Translations under genes and position numbers: made by a program
Shown: in pieces, positions 39,430 through 48,932 of the stretch
Numbering within the stretch: position 1 is the stretch's first letter
Layout of the letters: each line of letters starts with the position of its first letter
Source: Pseudomonas sp. MMS21 TM103
GTDB lineage: Bacteria > Pseudomonadota > Gammaproteobacteria > Pseudomonadales > Pseudomonadaceae
DNA: 64,000 bases
NCBI RefSeq assembly: GCF_022132145.1
Contig: NZ_JAJISP010000001.1
Span: forward strand, 1,364,001 to 1,428,000
Reading direction: 5' to 3'
Notes under the pieces: model-generated
The model's input: the letters and a program-made list of their open reading frames with translations, nothing else
What the model was told of the DNA's origin: nothing
Database searches by the model: none

Positions 39430-40317
39430 ATGGCAGCTCATGAGCAGTACTACGTTCCGGCCCAGAGCAAGTGGCCGATTATCGCCACCCTTGGTCTGCT
39501 GATCACGGTTGTCGGGCTCGGCATCTGGTTCAATGATATGAAGGCCGAGCGGGCCGACTCCAACGGTCCGCTGATCTTCTTCGTCGGTGGCCTGTTCCTC
39601 GCCTACATGTTGTTCGGCTGGTTCGGTACCGTGATCAAGGAAGGCCGTTCCGGCCTCTACAGCGCGCAGATGGACCTCTCGTTCCGCTGGGGCATGAGCT
39701 GGTTTATCTTCTCCGAGGTGATGTTCTTCGCCGCGTTTTTCGGCGTGCTGTTCTACGTGCGCACTTGGGCCGGGCCCTGGCTGGGCGGCGAAGGCGACAA
39801 GGGTATCGCCAACATGCTCTGGCCAGGTTTCGAGTACAGCTGGCCGTTGCTCAACACGCCGGATCCAAAGCTCTATCCGGCCCCCAGCGGCATTATCAGC
39901 GCCTGGGGCTTGCCCTTGCTCAACACCGTGCTGCTGGTGAGTTCCAGCTTCACCCTGACCTTCGCTCACCATGCCCTGCGCAAGAACCAGCGCAAGCCGC
40001 TGACACTCTGGCTCGCGTTGACCCTGGTACTCGGCGCGGCCTTCCTGGTGTTCCAGGCCGAAGAATATATCCATGCCTATACCGAGCTCGGCTTGACCCT
40101 GGGCTCGGGCATCTATGGGGCCACCTTCTTCATGCTCACCGGTTTCCACGGTGCCCATGTCACCTTGGGGGCGATCATGCTGACGGTGATGCTGGTGCGC
40201 GTCCTGCGTGGCCACTTCAGCCCCGAGCATCACTTCGGCTTCGAGGCGGCCGCCTGGTACTGGCACTTCGTCGATGTGGTGTGGATCGGCTTGTTCACCT
40301 TCGTTTATGTACTCTGA
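39430..40317 (+). CDS. coxC: Cytochrome c oxidase subunit III
   Basis: The 295-residue protein has seven TM helices and the subunit III pattern FRWGMSWFIFSEVMFFAAFF, GFHGAHVTLGAIML and WYWHFVDVVWIGLFTFVYV (C-terminal). It lies beside the catalytic core and supports proton uptake. The coxB-coxA-ctaG-coxC order matches other pseudomonads. Confidence 0.97.
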   Translation: MAAHEQYYVPAQSKWPIIATLGLLITVVGLGIWFNDMKAERADSNGPLIFFVGGLFLAYMLFGWFGTVIKEGRSGLYSAQMDLSFRWGMSWFIFSEVMFFAAFFGVLFYVRTWAGPWLGGEGDKGIANMLWPGFEYSWPLLNTPDPKLYPAPSGIISAWGLPLLNTVLLVSSSFTLTFAHHALRKNQRKPLTLWLALTLVLGAAFLVFQAEEYIHAYTELGLTLGSGIYGATFFMLTGFHGAHVTLGAIMLTVMLVRVLRGHFSPEHHFGFEAAAWYWHFVDVVWIGLFTFVYVL

Positions 40318-40371
40318 CCCGCGCGGCCTAGCCTTAGCGCCAGGAGGGGGCGTTGCAGGCGTGACCTGTGC

Positions 40372-40575
40372 TTACCAAGTCACCTGGGGCACCAGTTGGC
40401 CGCTATAGAAGCCCCAGGCAATCAGGGCTACAGTCAGGGCAGTGAGCGTGACCCGAACGGTCAGGGAGTTGACCACTCGGGAAGAGCGACCCTCGTCCTT
40501 GACCAGGAAGAAAAGACCGCTGAACAGGCTGACCACTGTAGCGAGTAGCAAGAGGACGATCGCGACCTTGAGCAT
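40372..40575 (-). CDS. DUF2909 twin-TM small membrane protein
   Basis: ATG 40575 gives 67 residues; GGAG lies 7 nt upstream. Two TM helices are visible (MLKVAIVLLLLATVVSLFSGLFF and LTALTVALIAWGF), with a short cytosolic loop KDEGRSSRVVN. The gene is on the strand opposite to the cox operon, between coxC and SURF1, and this oppositely oriented gene is conserved in Pseudomonas. The function is unknown; a role near oxidase assembly is inferred only from position. Confidence 0.85.
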   Translation of the reverse strand: MLKVAIVLLLLATVVSLFSGLFFLVKDEGRSSRVVNSLTVRVTLTALTVALIAWGFYSGQLVPQVTW

Positions 40576-40651
40576 TGGGTAACTCCGGGGGGAGAGTAAT
40601 GTGTTGCAGATGCAGTATAACCAGCTTGCCCTGGGCTTCGGGGCGCGCTCG

Positions 40652-41383
40652 ATGAACGCCTTTCGCCCCGGCTGGCTACCCAGTCTGCTGGTGCTGATGC
40701 TGTTCCCTGTGCTTATCGGCCTGGGTTTCTGGCAGCTGGCGCGCGCCGAAGAAAAGCGCGAATTGCTGACCGACAATCAAGCGCAGCAGCTGGCCGCACC
40801 TGTCGCCATCGCTGAGCTCGAGGGCCATGCAAACCTTGCCTATGTGCGGGTGAAGCTGCAGGGTTACTTCGATGCGCAGCACAGTTTCCTGCTGGATAAC
40901 CGCACCCGTGATGGTCAGGCGGGCGTCGAAGTCCTGCAACCCTTTCATGATCAGGCCAGCGGTCTCTGGCTATTGCTCAATCGCGGCTGGCTGCCTTGGC
41001 CGGATCGCCGCACAACCCCGACTTTCGCCACGCCCGATACGCCGCTGCGCCTGCAGGCCTGGGTGTATGTATCCCTGGGCGATGGCCTGCAACTGCAGCA
41101 GGGACCGCAGGGCAATGCCTGGCCACGCTTGATCAGTACGGTCAAACCGGACGAAATCTGGCAGCAGTTGGGGCGCGCGGGCCTGAGTCATGAGGTGCGT
41201 CTAGCCCCTGGCCCCGGGTCTTTTCGGGTCGACTGGCCGGTGATCGCCATGAGCCCGGATAAACACCTGGGCTATGCTTTTCAATGGTTCGCCTTGGCAA
41301 CGGCTTTGCTTGGCCTGTTCATCTATCTAGGTTTGCATAACGCGCGGGAGATTCGCCTTGAACCCAGCCATCACTCTTCCTGA
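40652..41383 (+). CDS. SURF1-family cytochrome oxidase assembly protein
   Basis: ATG 40652 gives 243 residues; a longer frame from 40601 lacks similarity. SURF1 features are an N-terminal TM helix (LPSLLVLMLFPVLIGLGFWQLARAEEK), a periplasmic domain with LLDNRTRDGQAGVEVLQPF and LLNRGWLP, and the C-terminal helix GYAFQWFALATALLGLFIYLGL. SURF1 binds heme a and helps deliver it to subunit I. The next gene starts inside its end (26-nt overlap). Confidence 0.92.
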   Translation: MNAFRPGWLPSLLVLMLFPVLIGLGFWQLARAEEKRELLTDNQAQQLAAPVAIAELEGHANLAYVRVKLQGYFDAQHSFLLDNRTRDGQAGVEVLQPFHDQASGLWLLLNRGWLPWPDRRTTPTFATPDTPLRLQAWVYVSLGDGLQLQQGPQGNAWPRLISTVKPDEIWQQLGRAGLSHEVRLAPGPGSFRVDWPVIAMSPDKHLGYAFQWFALATALLGLFIYLGLHNAREIRLEPSHHSS

Positions 41384-41942
41384 AGTATCACCCAGCCGTC
41401 GTCGGCGCGGTCGTCTGCAGCTGATCATGATTCTCGCCGTGGTTATCGGCCCAATGATCCTGGCCAGCGCCATGTACCAGTGGCGCTTCTGGGTCCCGGA
41501 AACCCGCAGCTACCACGGCGAGCTGATTGGCACTGGCCAGACCCGTGCTGATCTCGGTGTTTCCGCTGCGCCTGAGGTGCGCTGGCAGTTGCTGGTGACC
41601 GTACCGGGTACCTGCGATACGGATTGCAAGCAACTGGTGTTTCTCGCGCGGCAGATCCATATCGGCCTCAACCGCGATACCGCGCGGGCCTCACATGCCG
41701 TGGCCAGCACCCAACCCTTGGCCGATGACTATGACGCGCTGCTGCGCCGCGAATACCCGCAGTTGACCCGCTATCAACTGGAGCCCCAGGCCTATGGCGA
41801 AGTCGCCGGCAAAGCCAAAGGGGCGCAGCTGTGGATAGTCGATCCGCGTGGCAATCTGGTGCTGCGCTACGACAGTCGCAGCAAGGGCAAGGCGATTCTC
41901 AACGACTTGCGCCATTTGCTGAAGATTTCCCAGATCGGCTGA
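41358..41942 (+). CDS. Uncharacterised single-TM protein of the cox assembly cluster
   Basis: The TTG start at 41358 follows GGGAG and overlaps the SURF1 gene by 26 nt, suggesting coupled translation. The 194-residue product has one TM helix (about 21-40, LQLIMILAVVIGPMILASAMY). A periplasmic thioredoxin-like domain follows with paired cysteines CDTDC and AKGAQLWIVDPRGNLVLRY. This resembles SCO/thioredoxin-fold copper or thiol chaperones, but the signature is weaker. It is conserved at this spot in Pseudomonas. Confidence 0.82.
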   Translation: MNPAITLPEVSPSRRRRGRLQLIMILAVVIGPMILASAMYQWRFWVPETRSYHGELIGTGQTRADLGVSAAPEVRWQLLVTVPGTCDTDCKQLVFLARQIHIGLNRDTARASHAVASTQPLADDYDALLRREYPQLTRYQLEPQAYGEVAGKAKGAQLWIVDPRGNLVLRYDSRSKGKAILNDLRHLLKISQIG

Positions 41943-41970
41943 TCTAGACGAAGGCACAAGGAGTACCACG

Positions 41971-43071
41971 ATGGTCAAACCCGGATACCGCCTTGCCTTG
42001 TTCGCCACCTTCCTGGCCGTGGTGGTGGTGTTGCTAGGTGCCTACACCCGGCTGACTCACGCGGGCTTGGGCTGTCCGGATTGGCCAGGCTGCTACGGTT
42101 TCCTCGCGGTGCCCATGAGCGAGCACTCGCAGGCCCTGGCCGAGGCGCGGTTCCCCGAGGCGCCGGTGGAGGTGGCCAAGGGCTGGTACGAGATGGTTCA
42201 TCGCTATTTTGCCGGCAGTCTCGGCCTGGTGATCCTGGGTCTGGCGGCTCATGCACTGCGCCGTCGCGGTGCCGCGGGGCAACCGCTGAAACTGCCGCTA
42301 TTGCTGCTCGGCCTGGTGATCCTGCAGGGCGCCTTCGGCATGTGGACGGTGACCCTGAAACTCTGGCCACAAGTGGTTTCCGCCCATTTGCTCGGCGGCT
42401 TTGCCACCCTCAGTCTGCTGTTCCTCCTGACCTTGCGCCTGTCTGGTGCGGCACCGCCGTTGCCCGCACTTTCCGCCCGCCTGCGCGCTCTGGCCGCAAT
42501 CAGCCTGCTGCTGGTGATCGGGCAGATTGCCCTCGGCGGCTGGGTCAGCAGCAATTACGCGGCGGTTGCCTGCGTGGACCTACCGACCTGTCATGGCGAA
42601 TGGTGGCCGGCGATGGATTTCGCCAACGGCTTTCATCTTACCCAGCATATCGGCCCTAACTACCTAGGTGGCCAGCTCGACAGCGACGCCCGCACGGCCA
42701 TCCACATGACCCATCGTCTCGGCGCATTGGTGGTCACCCTGGTGCTCCTGCTGCTGGCCTGGCAACTGCGCCGTGCCGGTTTGTCGCGACTGGCTGGCAT
42801 GCTGCTGTTGGCACTGGGCGTACAGGTCAGCCTGGGGATCAGCAACGTGGTGTTCCATCTGCCGCTGCTGGTGGCGGTGGCGCACAACGCCGGTGGTGCG
42901 CTATTGCTGCTGACGACGGTGATGGTCAACTACCGGGTGCGCTTGAACTTACCGAGCAGCCAGCTTGCTGTGGTCCGGCATTCCGGCGATCCAGTCGTGC
43001 GGCAACACAACGTCGGGGCGCCGGATCCCCAGCAAAGACTAGGCGTCCCCCTGGCTCCAACAGGTCAATAA
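41971..43071 (+). CDS. ctaA: Heme A synthase (COX15/CtaA)
   Basis: The 366-residue integral membrane protein has eight predicted TM helices and conserved heme-ligand His residues. Visible motifs include LTHAGLGCPDWPGCYG, MVHRYFAGSLG, HLLGGFATLSLL, CVDLPTCHGEWWPAMDF, HMTHRLGALVVTL and VAHNAGGALLLL. It oxidises the C8 methyl of heme O to make heme A. The C-terminus is longer than usual. cyoE lies 21 nt downstream. Confidence 0.95.
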   Translation: MVKPGYRLALFATFLAVVVVLLGAYTRLTHAGLGCPDWPGCYGFLAVPMSEHSQALAEARFPEAPVEVAKGWYEMVHRYFAGSLGLVILGLAAHALRRRGAAGQPLKLPLLLLGLVILQGAFGMWTVTLKLWPQVVSAHLLGGFATLSLLFLLTLRLSGAAPPLPALSARLRALAAISLLLVIGQIALGGWVSSNYAAVACVDLPTCHGEWWPAMDFANGFHLTQHIGPNYLGGQLDSDARTAIHMTHRLGALVVTLVLLLLAWQLRRAGLSRLAGMLLLALGVQVSLGISNVVFHLPLLVAVAHNAGGALLLLTTVMVNYRVRLNLPSSQLAVVRHSGDPVVRQHNVGAPDPQQRLGVPLAPTGQ

Positions 43072-43092
43072 AGAACAACAAGGAGAGACCTT

Positions 43093-44007
43093 ATGGCTAC
43101 TCTACTGCGCGAACAACAGGCTCACGCCAGCTGGCGCGACTATCTGGAACTGACCAAGCCGCGGGTGGTGGTGCTGATGCTGATCACCTCACTGGTCGGC
43201 ATGTTCCTCGCTACCCGTGCCGGCGTGCCCTGGACAGTACTGGTTTTCGGCAACCTGGGTATCGGCCTGTGTGCCGGTGGTGCGGCGGCCGTCAACCATG
43301 TGGTGGACCGGCGCATCGACTCGATCATGGCGCGCACCCACAAACGCCCGCTGGCCGAAGGGCGGGTTACCCCGCTGGCGGCACTGAGCTTCGCCCTGCT
43401 GCTGGCGGTGGCCGGATTGGCCCTGCTGTTGACCTTCACCAATGAACTGGCCGCCTGGTTGACCCTGGCCTCGCTGCTTGGCTATGCAGTGATCTACACC
43501 GGCTTTCTCAAACGCGCCACGCCGCAGAACATCGTGATCGGCGGCTTGGCCGGCGCCGCCCCGCCGCTGCTCGGCTGGGTCGCGGTGACCGGCGAGCTGA
43601 CCGCCGAACCGCTGCTGCTGATGCTGATCATCTTCGCCTGGACCCCGCCGCATTTCTGGGCCCTGGCCATTCACCGCAAGGCCGAATACGCCAAGGCCAA
43701 CATCCCGATGCTGCCGGTGACCCACGGCGAGCACTACACCAAGGTGCACATCCTGCTCTACACCCTGGTGATGTTTGCCGTGACCCTGCTGCCCTATGCC
43801 ATCCACATGAGCGGCCTGTTCTACCTGGTCTGCGCCATCGGCCTGGGCGCGCGTTTTCTGCACTGGGCCTGGGTGCTGTACCGTGACAGCAAGCCGCACG
43901 CGGCGATCAATACCTTCAAATACAGCATCTGGTATCTTTTCTCGCTGTTTATCGCCCTGCTGGTCGATCACTACCTGCTGTTCAACCTGTCATCGTTGGT
44001 GTCATGA
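43093..44007 (+). CDS. cyoE: Heme O synthase (protoheme IX farnesyltransferase)
   Basis: The 304-residue UbiA-family prenyltransferase has nine TM helices. Its polyprenyl-binding Asp motifs are NHVVDRRIDSIMARTHKRPL (first loop) and the second loop at HRKAEYAKANIPMLPV. It farnesylates heme B to heme O, the substrate of CtaA. The gene is called ctaB in some systems. Its end overlaps the SCO gene by 4 nt (ATGA). Confidence 0.96.
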   Translation: MATLLREQQAHASWRDYLELTKPRVVVLMLITSLVGMFLATRAGVPWTVLVFGNLGIGLCAGGAAAVNHVVDRRIDSIMARTHKRPLAEGRVTPLAALSFALLLAVAGLALLLTFTNELAAWLTLASLLGYAVIYTGFLKRATPQNIVIGGLAGAAPPLLGWVAVTGELTAEPLLLMLIIFAWTPPHFWALAIHRKAEYAKANIPMLPVTHGEHYTKVHILLYTLVMFAVTLLPYAIHMSGLFYLVCAIGLGARFLHWAWVLYRDSKPHAAINTFKYSIWYLFSLFIALLVDHYLLFNLSSLVS

Positions 44008-44639
44008 CCCGTACCCAGATCACCGTTTTCGTTCTTGTAGCCATAGTCGCGCTGGTACTCGGCTTGACCGTCAACAAGGTGCTGAGCAACAAGGGCCTGG
44101 CCGACCCGACTGCGCTGCTCGATGCCGGCATCGTACTGCTGCCACAGAGCCGCACGCTGCCGGAGCTGAGCTTCGTCGATCAGGATGGCCAGACGTTTGA
44201 CGTCGATCAGCTCGAGAATAAGTGGAGCCTGCTGTTTTTCGGCTACACCTTCTGCCCGGATATCTGCCCGGCTACGCTCGCCCAGCTGCGCCAGCTGCAA
44301 GGCCAGCTGCCGGAACAGACTCGGGCCAACCTGCGGGTGATTCTGGTCAGCGTCGACCCCAATCGCGACACGCCAGAGCAGTTGAAGAAATACCTCGACT
44401 ACTTCGATGCCGGATTTATCGGCCTGACGGCCGAGGAAGCCATCCTGCAGAAATTCGCCAATGCACTGAGCATTCCCTATATCCCGGCTGATACCAGCAA
44501 GGAAAACTACACCGTCGACCACAGCGGCAACCTGGTGATCATCGGTCCGGACGGTACCCAGCGCGGTTTTATTCGCGCGCCCTTGAACAACGCCAAACTG
44601 GCGGCCCAGTTGCCAGGGTTGATCAATCCGGTGGAGTGA
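44004..44639 (+). CDS. SCO1/SenC-family copper chaperone
   Basis: The 211-residue protein has an N-terminal membrane anchor (about 5-25) and a thioredoxin-like domain. Copper ligands are Cys84 and Cys88 in FCPDICP and His173 in VDHSGN. SCO proteins load CuA of subunit II. The gene is the last of the cox cluster and is coupled to cyoE. Confidence 0.95.
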   Translation: MTRTQITVFVLVAIVALVLGLTVNKVLSNKGLADPTALLDAGIVLLPQSRTLPELSFVDQDGQTFDVDQLENKWSLLFFGYTFCPDICPATLAQLRQLQGQLPEQTRANLRVILVSVDPNRDTPEQLKKYLDYFDAGFIGLTAEEAILQKFANALSIPYIPADTSKENYTVDHSGNLVIIGPDGTQRGFIRAPLNNAKLAAQLPGLINPVE

Positions 44640-44679
44640 TTGGAGGGGCGGGCCGCGTAGGTGGCAACCCATCACCGAG

Positions 44680-45105
44680 CTATTTGGCGAACAGCTGACT
44701 CATATCCTTGAACGCCTTGAACTCCAGGGCGTTGCCACAGGGGTCGAGGAGGAACAGGGTGGCCTGTTCGCCGACCTGGCCCTCGAAGCGCACGTAGGGC
44801 TCGATCACAAATTGCGTGCCCTTGGCCTGTAGCTGCGCCGCCAGTGTTTGCCATTCATCCCAGCCCAGCACCACGCCGAAATGCGGTACCGGCACCTCGT
44901 GGCCGTCCACCGGGTTGCTGTGCGCGGCCTTCTGATACTCCATCTGCGGCGCCTGGTGAATCACCAACTGGTGGCCGAAGAAGTCGAAGTCCACCCAATG
45001 CGCACTGCTGCGGCCTTCGGCGCAACCGAATACCTCAGCGTAGAAGTGTCGGGCGGCGGCCAGGTCGTGGACGGGTATGGCCAGGTGAAAGGGGGCGAGC
45101 GCCAT
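44680..45105 (-). CDS. VOC-family (glyoxalase/dioxygenase-like) protein
   Basis: The 141-residue single VOC protein begins [22 protein letters not shown] and ends [14 protein letters not shown]. Metal-type ligands are seen at His8 and Glu near the end, plus the middle [11 protein letters not shown]. The pattern is common in putative extradiol dioxygenases or glyoxalases; no substrate is assigned. It is divergent from a LysR regulator 110 nt away, its likely controller. Confidence 0.88.
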   Translation of the reverse strand: MALAPFHLAIPVHDLAAARHFYAEVFGCAEGRSSAHWVDFDFFGHQLVIHQAPQMEYQKAAHSNPVDGHEVPVPHFGVVLGWDEWQTLAAQLQAKGTQFVIEPYVRFEGQVGEQATLFLLDPCGNALEFKAFKDMSQLFAK

Positions 45106-45215
45106 GGAGAGATTCCTTGTGGTGACTGTCCGCTGATTCTCAGCAACAACGATACTGAGTAAAAGCGAATATTATTGTCCGCAAGCACAAATAAAATTGA
45201 TCAGTCGAGGCGGCA

Positions 45216-46079
45216 ATGTTGCGTGAGTTGAGAACCTTCGTGATGGTCGCCCGCCACGGCACCTTCGCCGCCGCCGGCCAGCAGGTCGGCCTGACCCAGT
45301 CGGCGGTGAGCGCGCAGATGCGCGTGCTGGAGCAGGGCTTGGGTGCGCGCCTGTTCGACCGCAGTGGCCGCGCCGCCGTGCTCAATGCCGCCGGCCGGCA
45401 TGCCCTGCCGCTGGCCGAGCAGATGCTCGCGCTCTATGCCCAGATGGCGCTGCCGACCTCGGCTGCCGAGTGGCAGGGCGAGCTGAAGGTCGGCGCCATC
45501 GCCAGTGTCCAGACCGGCTTGTTGCCCGAAGCCCTGCCGCGCTTTCGAGCTGCTGCGCCGCGGGTCGAATTGCAGCTGGTGCCCGGGGTGTCGCTGAATC
45601 TGCTGAGCCAGGTGGATGCCGGTGAACTGGACCTGGCGTTGCTGATCAAACCGCCGTTCGAGTTGCCCAAGGAGTTGCTGCAAATCAGTCTGGTGCGCGA
45701 ACCCTTCGTCCTGATCACGCCCTTGGGCGTTATCGGCGATGAGCCGCTGCAGATCCTCGCCGAGCAGCCGTTCGTGCGCTACGAGCGCCGCTCCTTCGGC
45801 GGCCGGCTGGTCAGCCAGTTCCTTCGCGAGCAACGCCTGAACGTGCACGAGGCGCTGGAACTGGACGAACTGGAGGCCATCGTGCGCATGGTCGAGTGCG
45901 GCCTTGGTGTCTCGCTGATCCCGCGCGCCGGCCTGTGGCTGCAGCGGCCGACTCAACTGCGGGTGCTCGAATTGGGCGAACTGACTTTCCACCGCGAACT
46001 GGTTGCGCTGCTGCGCCGTGCCCAGCAGCAGCCGGCCCTGGAGTGTCTGCTGGAATGCCTGCGCGCTCCGACCCAGTAG
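45216..46079 (+). CDS. LysR-family transcriptional regulator
   Basis: The 287-residue LysR regulator has an N-terminal HTH (MLRELRTFVMVARHGTFAAA; VGLTQSAVSAQMRVLEQGL) and an effector-binding domain. It is divergent from the VOC gene, with an AT-rich 110-nt region between, which suggests it controls that gene and itself. The effector is unknown. Confidence 0.9.
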   Translation: MLRELRTFVMVARHGTFAAAGQQVGLTQSAVSAQMRVLEQGLGARLFDRSGRAAVLNAAGRHALPLAEQMLALYAQMALPTSAAEWQGELKVGAIASVQTGLLPEALPRFRAAAPRVELQLVPGVSLNLLSQVDAGELDLALLIKPPFELPKELLQISLVREPFVLITPLGVIGDEPLQILAEQPFVRYERRSFGGRLVSQFLREQRLNVHEALELDELEAIVRMVECGLGVSLIPRAGLWLQRPTQLRVLELGELTFHRELVALLRRAQQQPALECLLECLRAPTQ

Positions 46080-46185
46080 CATGGCCAGGGCGCCGAGCCG
46101 TGGCAGTCCCGTATCAGTGACCGCTGCACTGGGCTAAATCCCAGCGCGGAGTTGGCGTGCCGGCGCCGCACAACTTGCCGGCAAC

Positions 46186-46210
46186 AAAAAGCCCGCACAG
46201 GGCGGGCTTT
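46186..46210 (-). terminator. Rho-independent terminator of metNIQ
   Basis: AAAGCCCGC and GCGGGCTTT form a stem with a short loop; on the minus strand the stem is followed by TTTTTGTT. It lies about 20 nt after the metQ stop. Confidence 0.88.
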
Positions 46211-46230
46211 CGAGGTGTGCAGGCGGTCGC

Positions 46231-47001
46231 TTAGAACGCCGGCACCACCGCGCCCTGGTATTTCTCCAGGATGAAGGCTTTGACTTCAGGGCTGTTCAGC
46301 GCCTTGGCCAGTTTCTGCATGGCAGCGCTGTCCTTGTTGTCCGGGCGAGCCACCAGGATGTTGACGTAAGGCGAGTCGCTGCCTTCGATGATCAGCGCAT
46401 CCTTGGTCGGATTGAGCTTGGCTTCCAGGGCGTAGTTGGTGTTGATCAGCGCCAGGTCGACCTGGGTCAGCACCCGCGGCAGGGTCGCGGCTTCCAGTTC
46501 CCGCACCTTGATGGCCTTGGGGTTGTCGGCGATGTCTTTCGGCGTGGCCAGGATGTTGCTGGCGTCCTTCAGCTTGATCACCCCGGCTTTCTGCAGCAGC
46601 AACAGGGCACGGCCGCCGTTGGTGGCGTCGTTGGGGATGACCACGGTGGCGCCCTGTGGCAGGTCCTGAAGATCCTTGATCTTGCTCGAGTAGGCACCGA
46701 AGGGCTCGACATGCACGCCGGCGACGCTGATCAGCTCGGTGCCACGGCTCTTGTTGAACTCGTCGAGGTACGGCTGGTGCTGGAAGAAGTTGGCATCCAG
46801 GCGCTTCTCGGCGACCTGCACGTTGGGCTGGACATAGTCGGTGAAGACCTTGATATCCAGTTCGACGCCGTCTTTGGCCAGGGCCGGTTTGACGAACTCG
46901 AGGATTTCCGCGTGCGGCACGGCGGTGGCGGCGACGGTCAGGGTTTCGGCCTGGGCGGACAGTGCGACCAAGGCCGCGGCGGCGACTAGCAATTTTTTCA
47001 T
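46231..47001 (-). CDS. metQ: Methionine ABC transporter substrate-binding protein MetQ
   Basis: The 256-residue protein has a signal peptide (MKKLLVAAAALVALSAQA) without a lipobox Cys and an NlpA-type domain. Motifs are TVAATAVPHAEILEF, VFTDYVQPNVQVAEKRLDAN, NFFQHQPYLDEFN and IPNDATNGGRALLLLQ. It binds D/L-methionine in the periplasm and delivers it to MetI-MetN. It is the last gene of the metNIQ operon. Confidence 0.95.
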   Translation of the reverse strand: MKKLLVAAAALVALSAQAETLTVAATAVPHAEILEFVKPALAKDGVELDIKVFTDYVQPNVQVAEKRLDANFFQHQPYLDEFNKSRGTELISVAGVHVEPFGAYSSKIKDLQDLPQGATVVIPNDATNGGRALLLLQKAGVIKLKDASNILATPKDIADNPKAIKVRELEAATLPRVLTQVDLALINTNYALEAKLNPTKDALIIEGSDSPYVNILVARPDNKDSAAMQKLAKALNSPEVKAFILEKYQGAVVPAF

Positions 47002-47075
47002 GAAGGGCTCCTTGTGGGATCAGGGGTGGCGGCGGGTGGCCGGCCTGTTTTCGGGCTGTTTATGTTCGAGAGCTT

Positions 47076-47753
47076 TTATTTCCTGGAGAAATGCACCACC
47101 AGCTTGTCGCCAGCGGTTTGCAGGATCTGCACCAGCACCAGCAGCAGGACCACGGTGACCAGCATCACGTCGGGCTGGTAGCGCTGGTAGCCATAACGCA
47201 CCGCCAGATCGCCCAGGCCGCCGCCGCCGATCAGGCCGGACATGGCGGTGTAGGACACCAGGGTAATGGCGGTCACTGTCACGGCGGCAAAGATGCCCGG
47301 CAACGCTTCGGGCAGCAGGGCGTTGACCACGATCTGCCGGGTCGTCGCGCCCATCGCCTGAGTCGCCTCGATGATGCCGCGATCCACCTCGCGCAATGCG
47401 GTTTCCACCAGGCGGGCGAAGAACGGCGTGGCACCCACCACCAGCGGCGGAATGGCCCCGGCCACGCCCAGCGAAGTGCCGGTGACCAGCACGGTGAAGG
47501 GGATCATCACGATCAGCAGGATGACGAAGGGCACCGAGCGCAGGATATTCACCAGCAGCGAGAGAAAGCCGTAGAAGGTTTTCTGTTCGAACATCTGCCG
47601 TGGACTGGTGAGGAACAGCAGCACGCCCAGGGGCAGGCCGAGCACTATGGTGAACAGCAGCGAACCGCCGAGCATGCTCAGGGTGTCCAGGCTGGCCTGC
47701 CAGATTTCCGGCCAGTCGACATTGGGTAGCAGTGAGGTCAACAGGGCGTCCAT
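47076..47753 (-). CDS. metI: Methionine ABC transporter permease MetI
   Basis: The 225-residue membrane permease has five TM helices and the MetI EAA-type loop VETALREVDRGIIEATQAMG followed by a permease-typical ALLPEALPGI. It forms the channel with MetN. Its start overlaps the metN stop (TGATG). Confidence 0.95.
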   Translation of the reverse strand: MDALLTSLLPNVDWPEIWQASLDTLSMLGGSLLFTIVLGLPLGVLLFLTSPRQMFEQKTFYGFLSLLVNILRSVPFVILLIVMIPFTVLVTGTSLGVAGAIPPLVVGATPFFARLVETALREVDRGIIEATQAMGATTRQIVVNALLPEALPGIFAAVTVTAITLVSYTAMSGLIGGGGLGDLAVRYGYQRYQPDVMLVTVVLLLVLVQILQTAGDKLVVHFSRK

Positions 47754-48760
47754 CAGCGCAGCACCTCCATGTGTACGTCGGCGGCGTTGAAGCGCGCCAG
47801 CGCGGCCTCCAGGTCGCCACCAGTGAGGGCCAGGGTCAATTGGCCGTAGGGCGTGTCCTTGATGTGGTCGATGCGCCCGGCAAGGATGCTGTAATCCACC
47901 CCGGTCTCGCGCGCCACGGTACCGAGCAGCGGTGCATAGGTCGCCTGGCCCTGGAAGGTCAGGCGCAGGATGCAGCCCTGCACATGGGCGAAGTCGTCGT
48001 GCAGTTCGTCCTCGTCGACCTGCTCGGCTTCCTGGACGAAACGCTTGGTGGTGGCGTGCTGCGGATGCAGGAACACATCGGCCACCGGGCCCGACTCGAC
48101 AATCACGCCGGCGTCCATCACGGCCACGCGGTCACAGACCCGGCGGATCACGTCCATCTCGTGGGTGATCAGCACGATGGTCAGGTTCAGCTCGCGGTTG
48201 ATCTGCGCCAGCAGTTGCAGCACCGAGGCGGTGGTCTGCGGGTCGAGGGCGCTGGTGGCCTCGTCACACAGCAGGATCTTCGGCTCGGTGGCGAGGGCGC
48301 GGGCAATGCCGACCCGCTGCTTCTGCCCGCCGGAGAGCTGCGCCGGGTATTTGTTGGCGTGCTCGCTGAGGCCGACCCGAGCCAGCAGTTCGGCTACCCG
48401 CGCCTGCATGGCGCTACGTGACAGCACCCCAGCCAGTTTCAGCGGCAGGGCGACGTTGGCGGCAACGGTCTTCGACGAGAGCAGGTTGAAGTGCTGGAAG
48501 ATCATCCCGACCTGCTGGCGGAAGCGCCGCAGGCCACCCGCGTCCAGCGCGGTGACATCGTCCCCGTCAATCTGGATGCGTCCGCCGGAAGGCTCTTCCA
48601 GGCGGTTGATCAGACGCAGCAGGGTGCTCTTGCCGGCCCCGGAATGGCCGATGATGCCGAACACTTCGCCACGGGCAATCTGCAGGTCACTCGGCTGCAA
48701 GGCCGGGATATCGTGGCCACTGACGCGATACGCCTTGTGGACCTGGTGAAAATTGATCAC
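47753..48760 (-). CDS. metN: Methionine ABC transporter ATPase MetN
   Basis: The 335-residue ATPase has Walker [10 protein letters not shown], signature [15 protein letters not shown], Walker [13 protein letters not shown] and H-loop [10 protein letters not shown]-terminal NIL domain (about 265-335) gives allosteric inhibition by methionine. It starts the operon metN-metI-metQ on the minus strand. No S-box or SAM riboswitch was seen upstream, as expected in Pseudomonas. Confidence 0.96.
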   Translation of the reverse strand: MINFHQVHKAYRVSGHDIPALQPSDLQIARGEVFGIIGHSGAGKSTLLRLINRLEEPSGGRIQIDGDDVTALDAGGLRRFRQQVGMIFQHFNLLSSKTVAANVALPLKLAGVLSRSAMQARVAELLARVGLSEHANKYPAQLSGGQKQRVGIARALATEPKILLCDEATSALDPQTTASVLQLLAQINRELNLTIVLITHEMDVIRRVCDRVAVMDAGVIVESGPVADVFLHPQHATTKRFVQEAEQVDEDELHDDFAHVQGCILRLTFQGQATYAPLLGTVARETGVDYSILAGRIDHIKDTPYGQLTLALTGGDLEAALARFNAADVHMEVLR

Positions 48761-48932
48761 GCATTAAACCTTTTGGGTTTGTCGAGCTGCCGGGTAGGCG
48801 AAAGGGCGCCTAGTCTACCCGGCGCCGTTTAGGCCGCAAAAATCTTTGTAGACCTATGGTTATAGCCATATCGCATGAATGAGCGCGACCACAGGCAGCT
48901 GCGCTGTCCTGGCGGCACCCACTCGCACAGGG

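Noticed and set aside
44640..46230. Chromosomal rearrangement between the cox cluster and metNIQ-znu genes
   Set aside because: These blocks are far apart in P. aeruginosa but, to my recollection, adjacent in P. putida, so the order here is not unusual.
48761..48932. SAM riboswitch upstream of metN
   Set aside because: No S-box helices were recognised, and Pseudomonas normally lacks this control for metNIQ.
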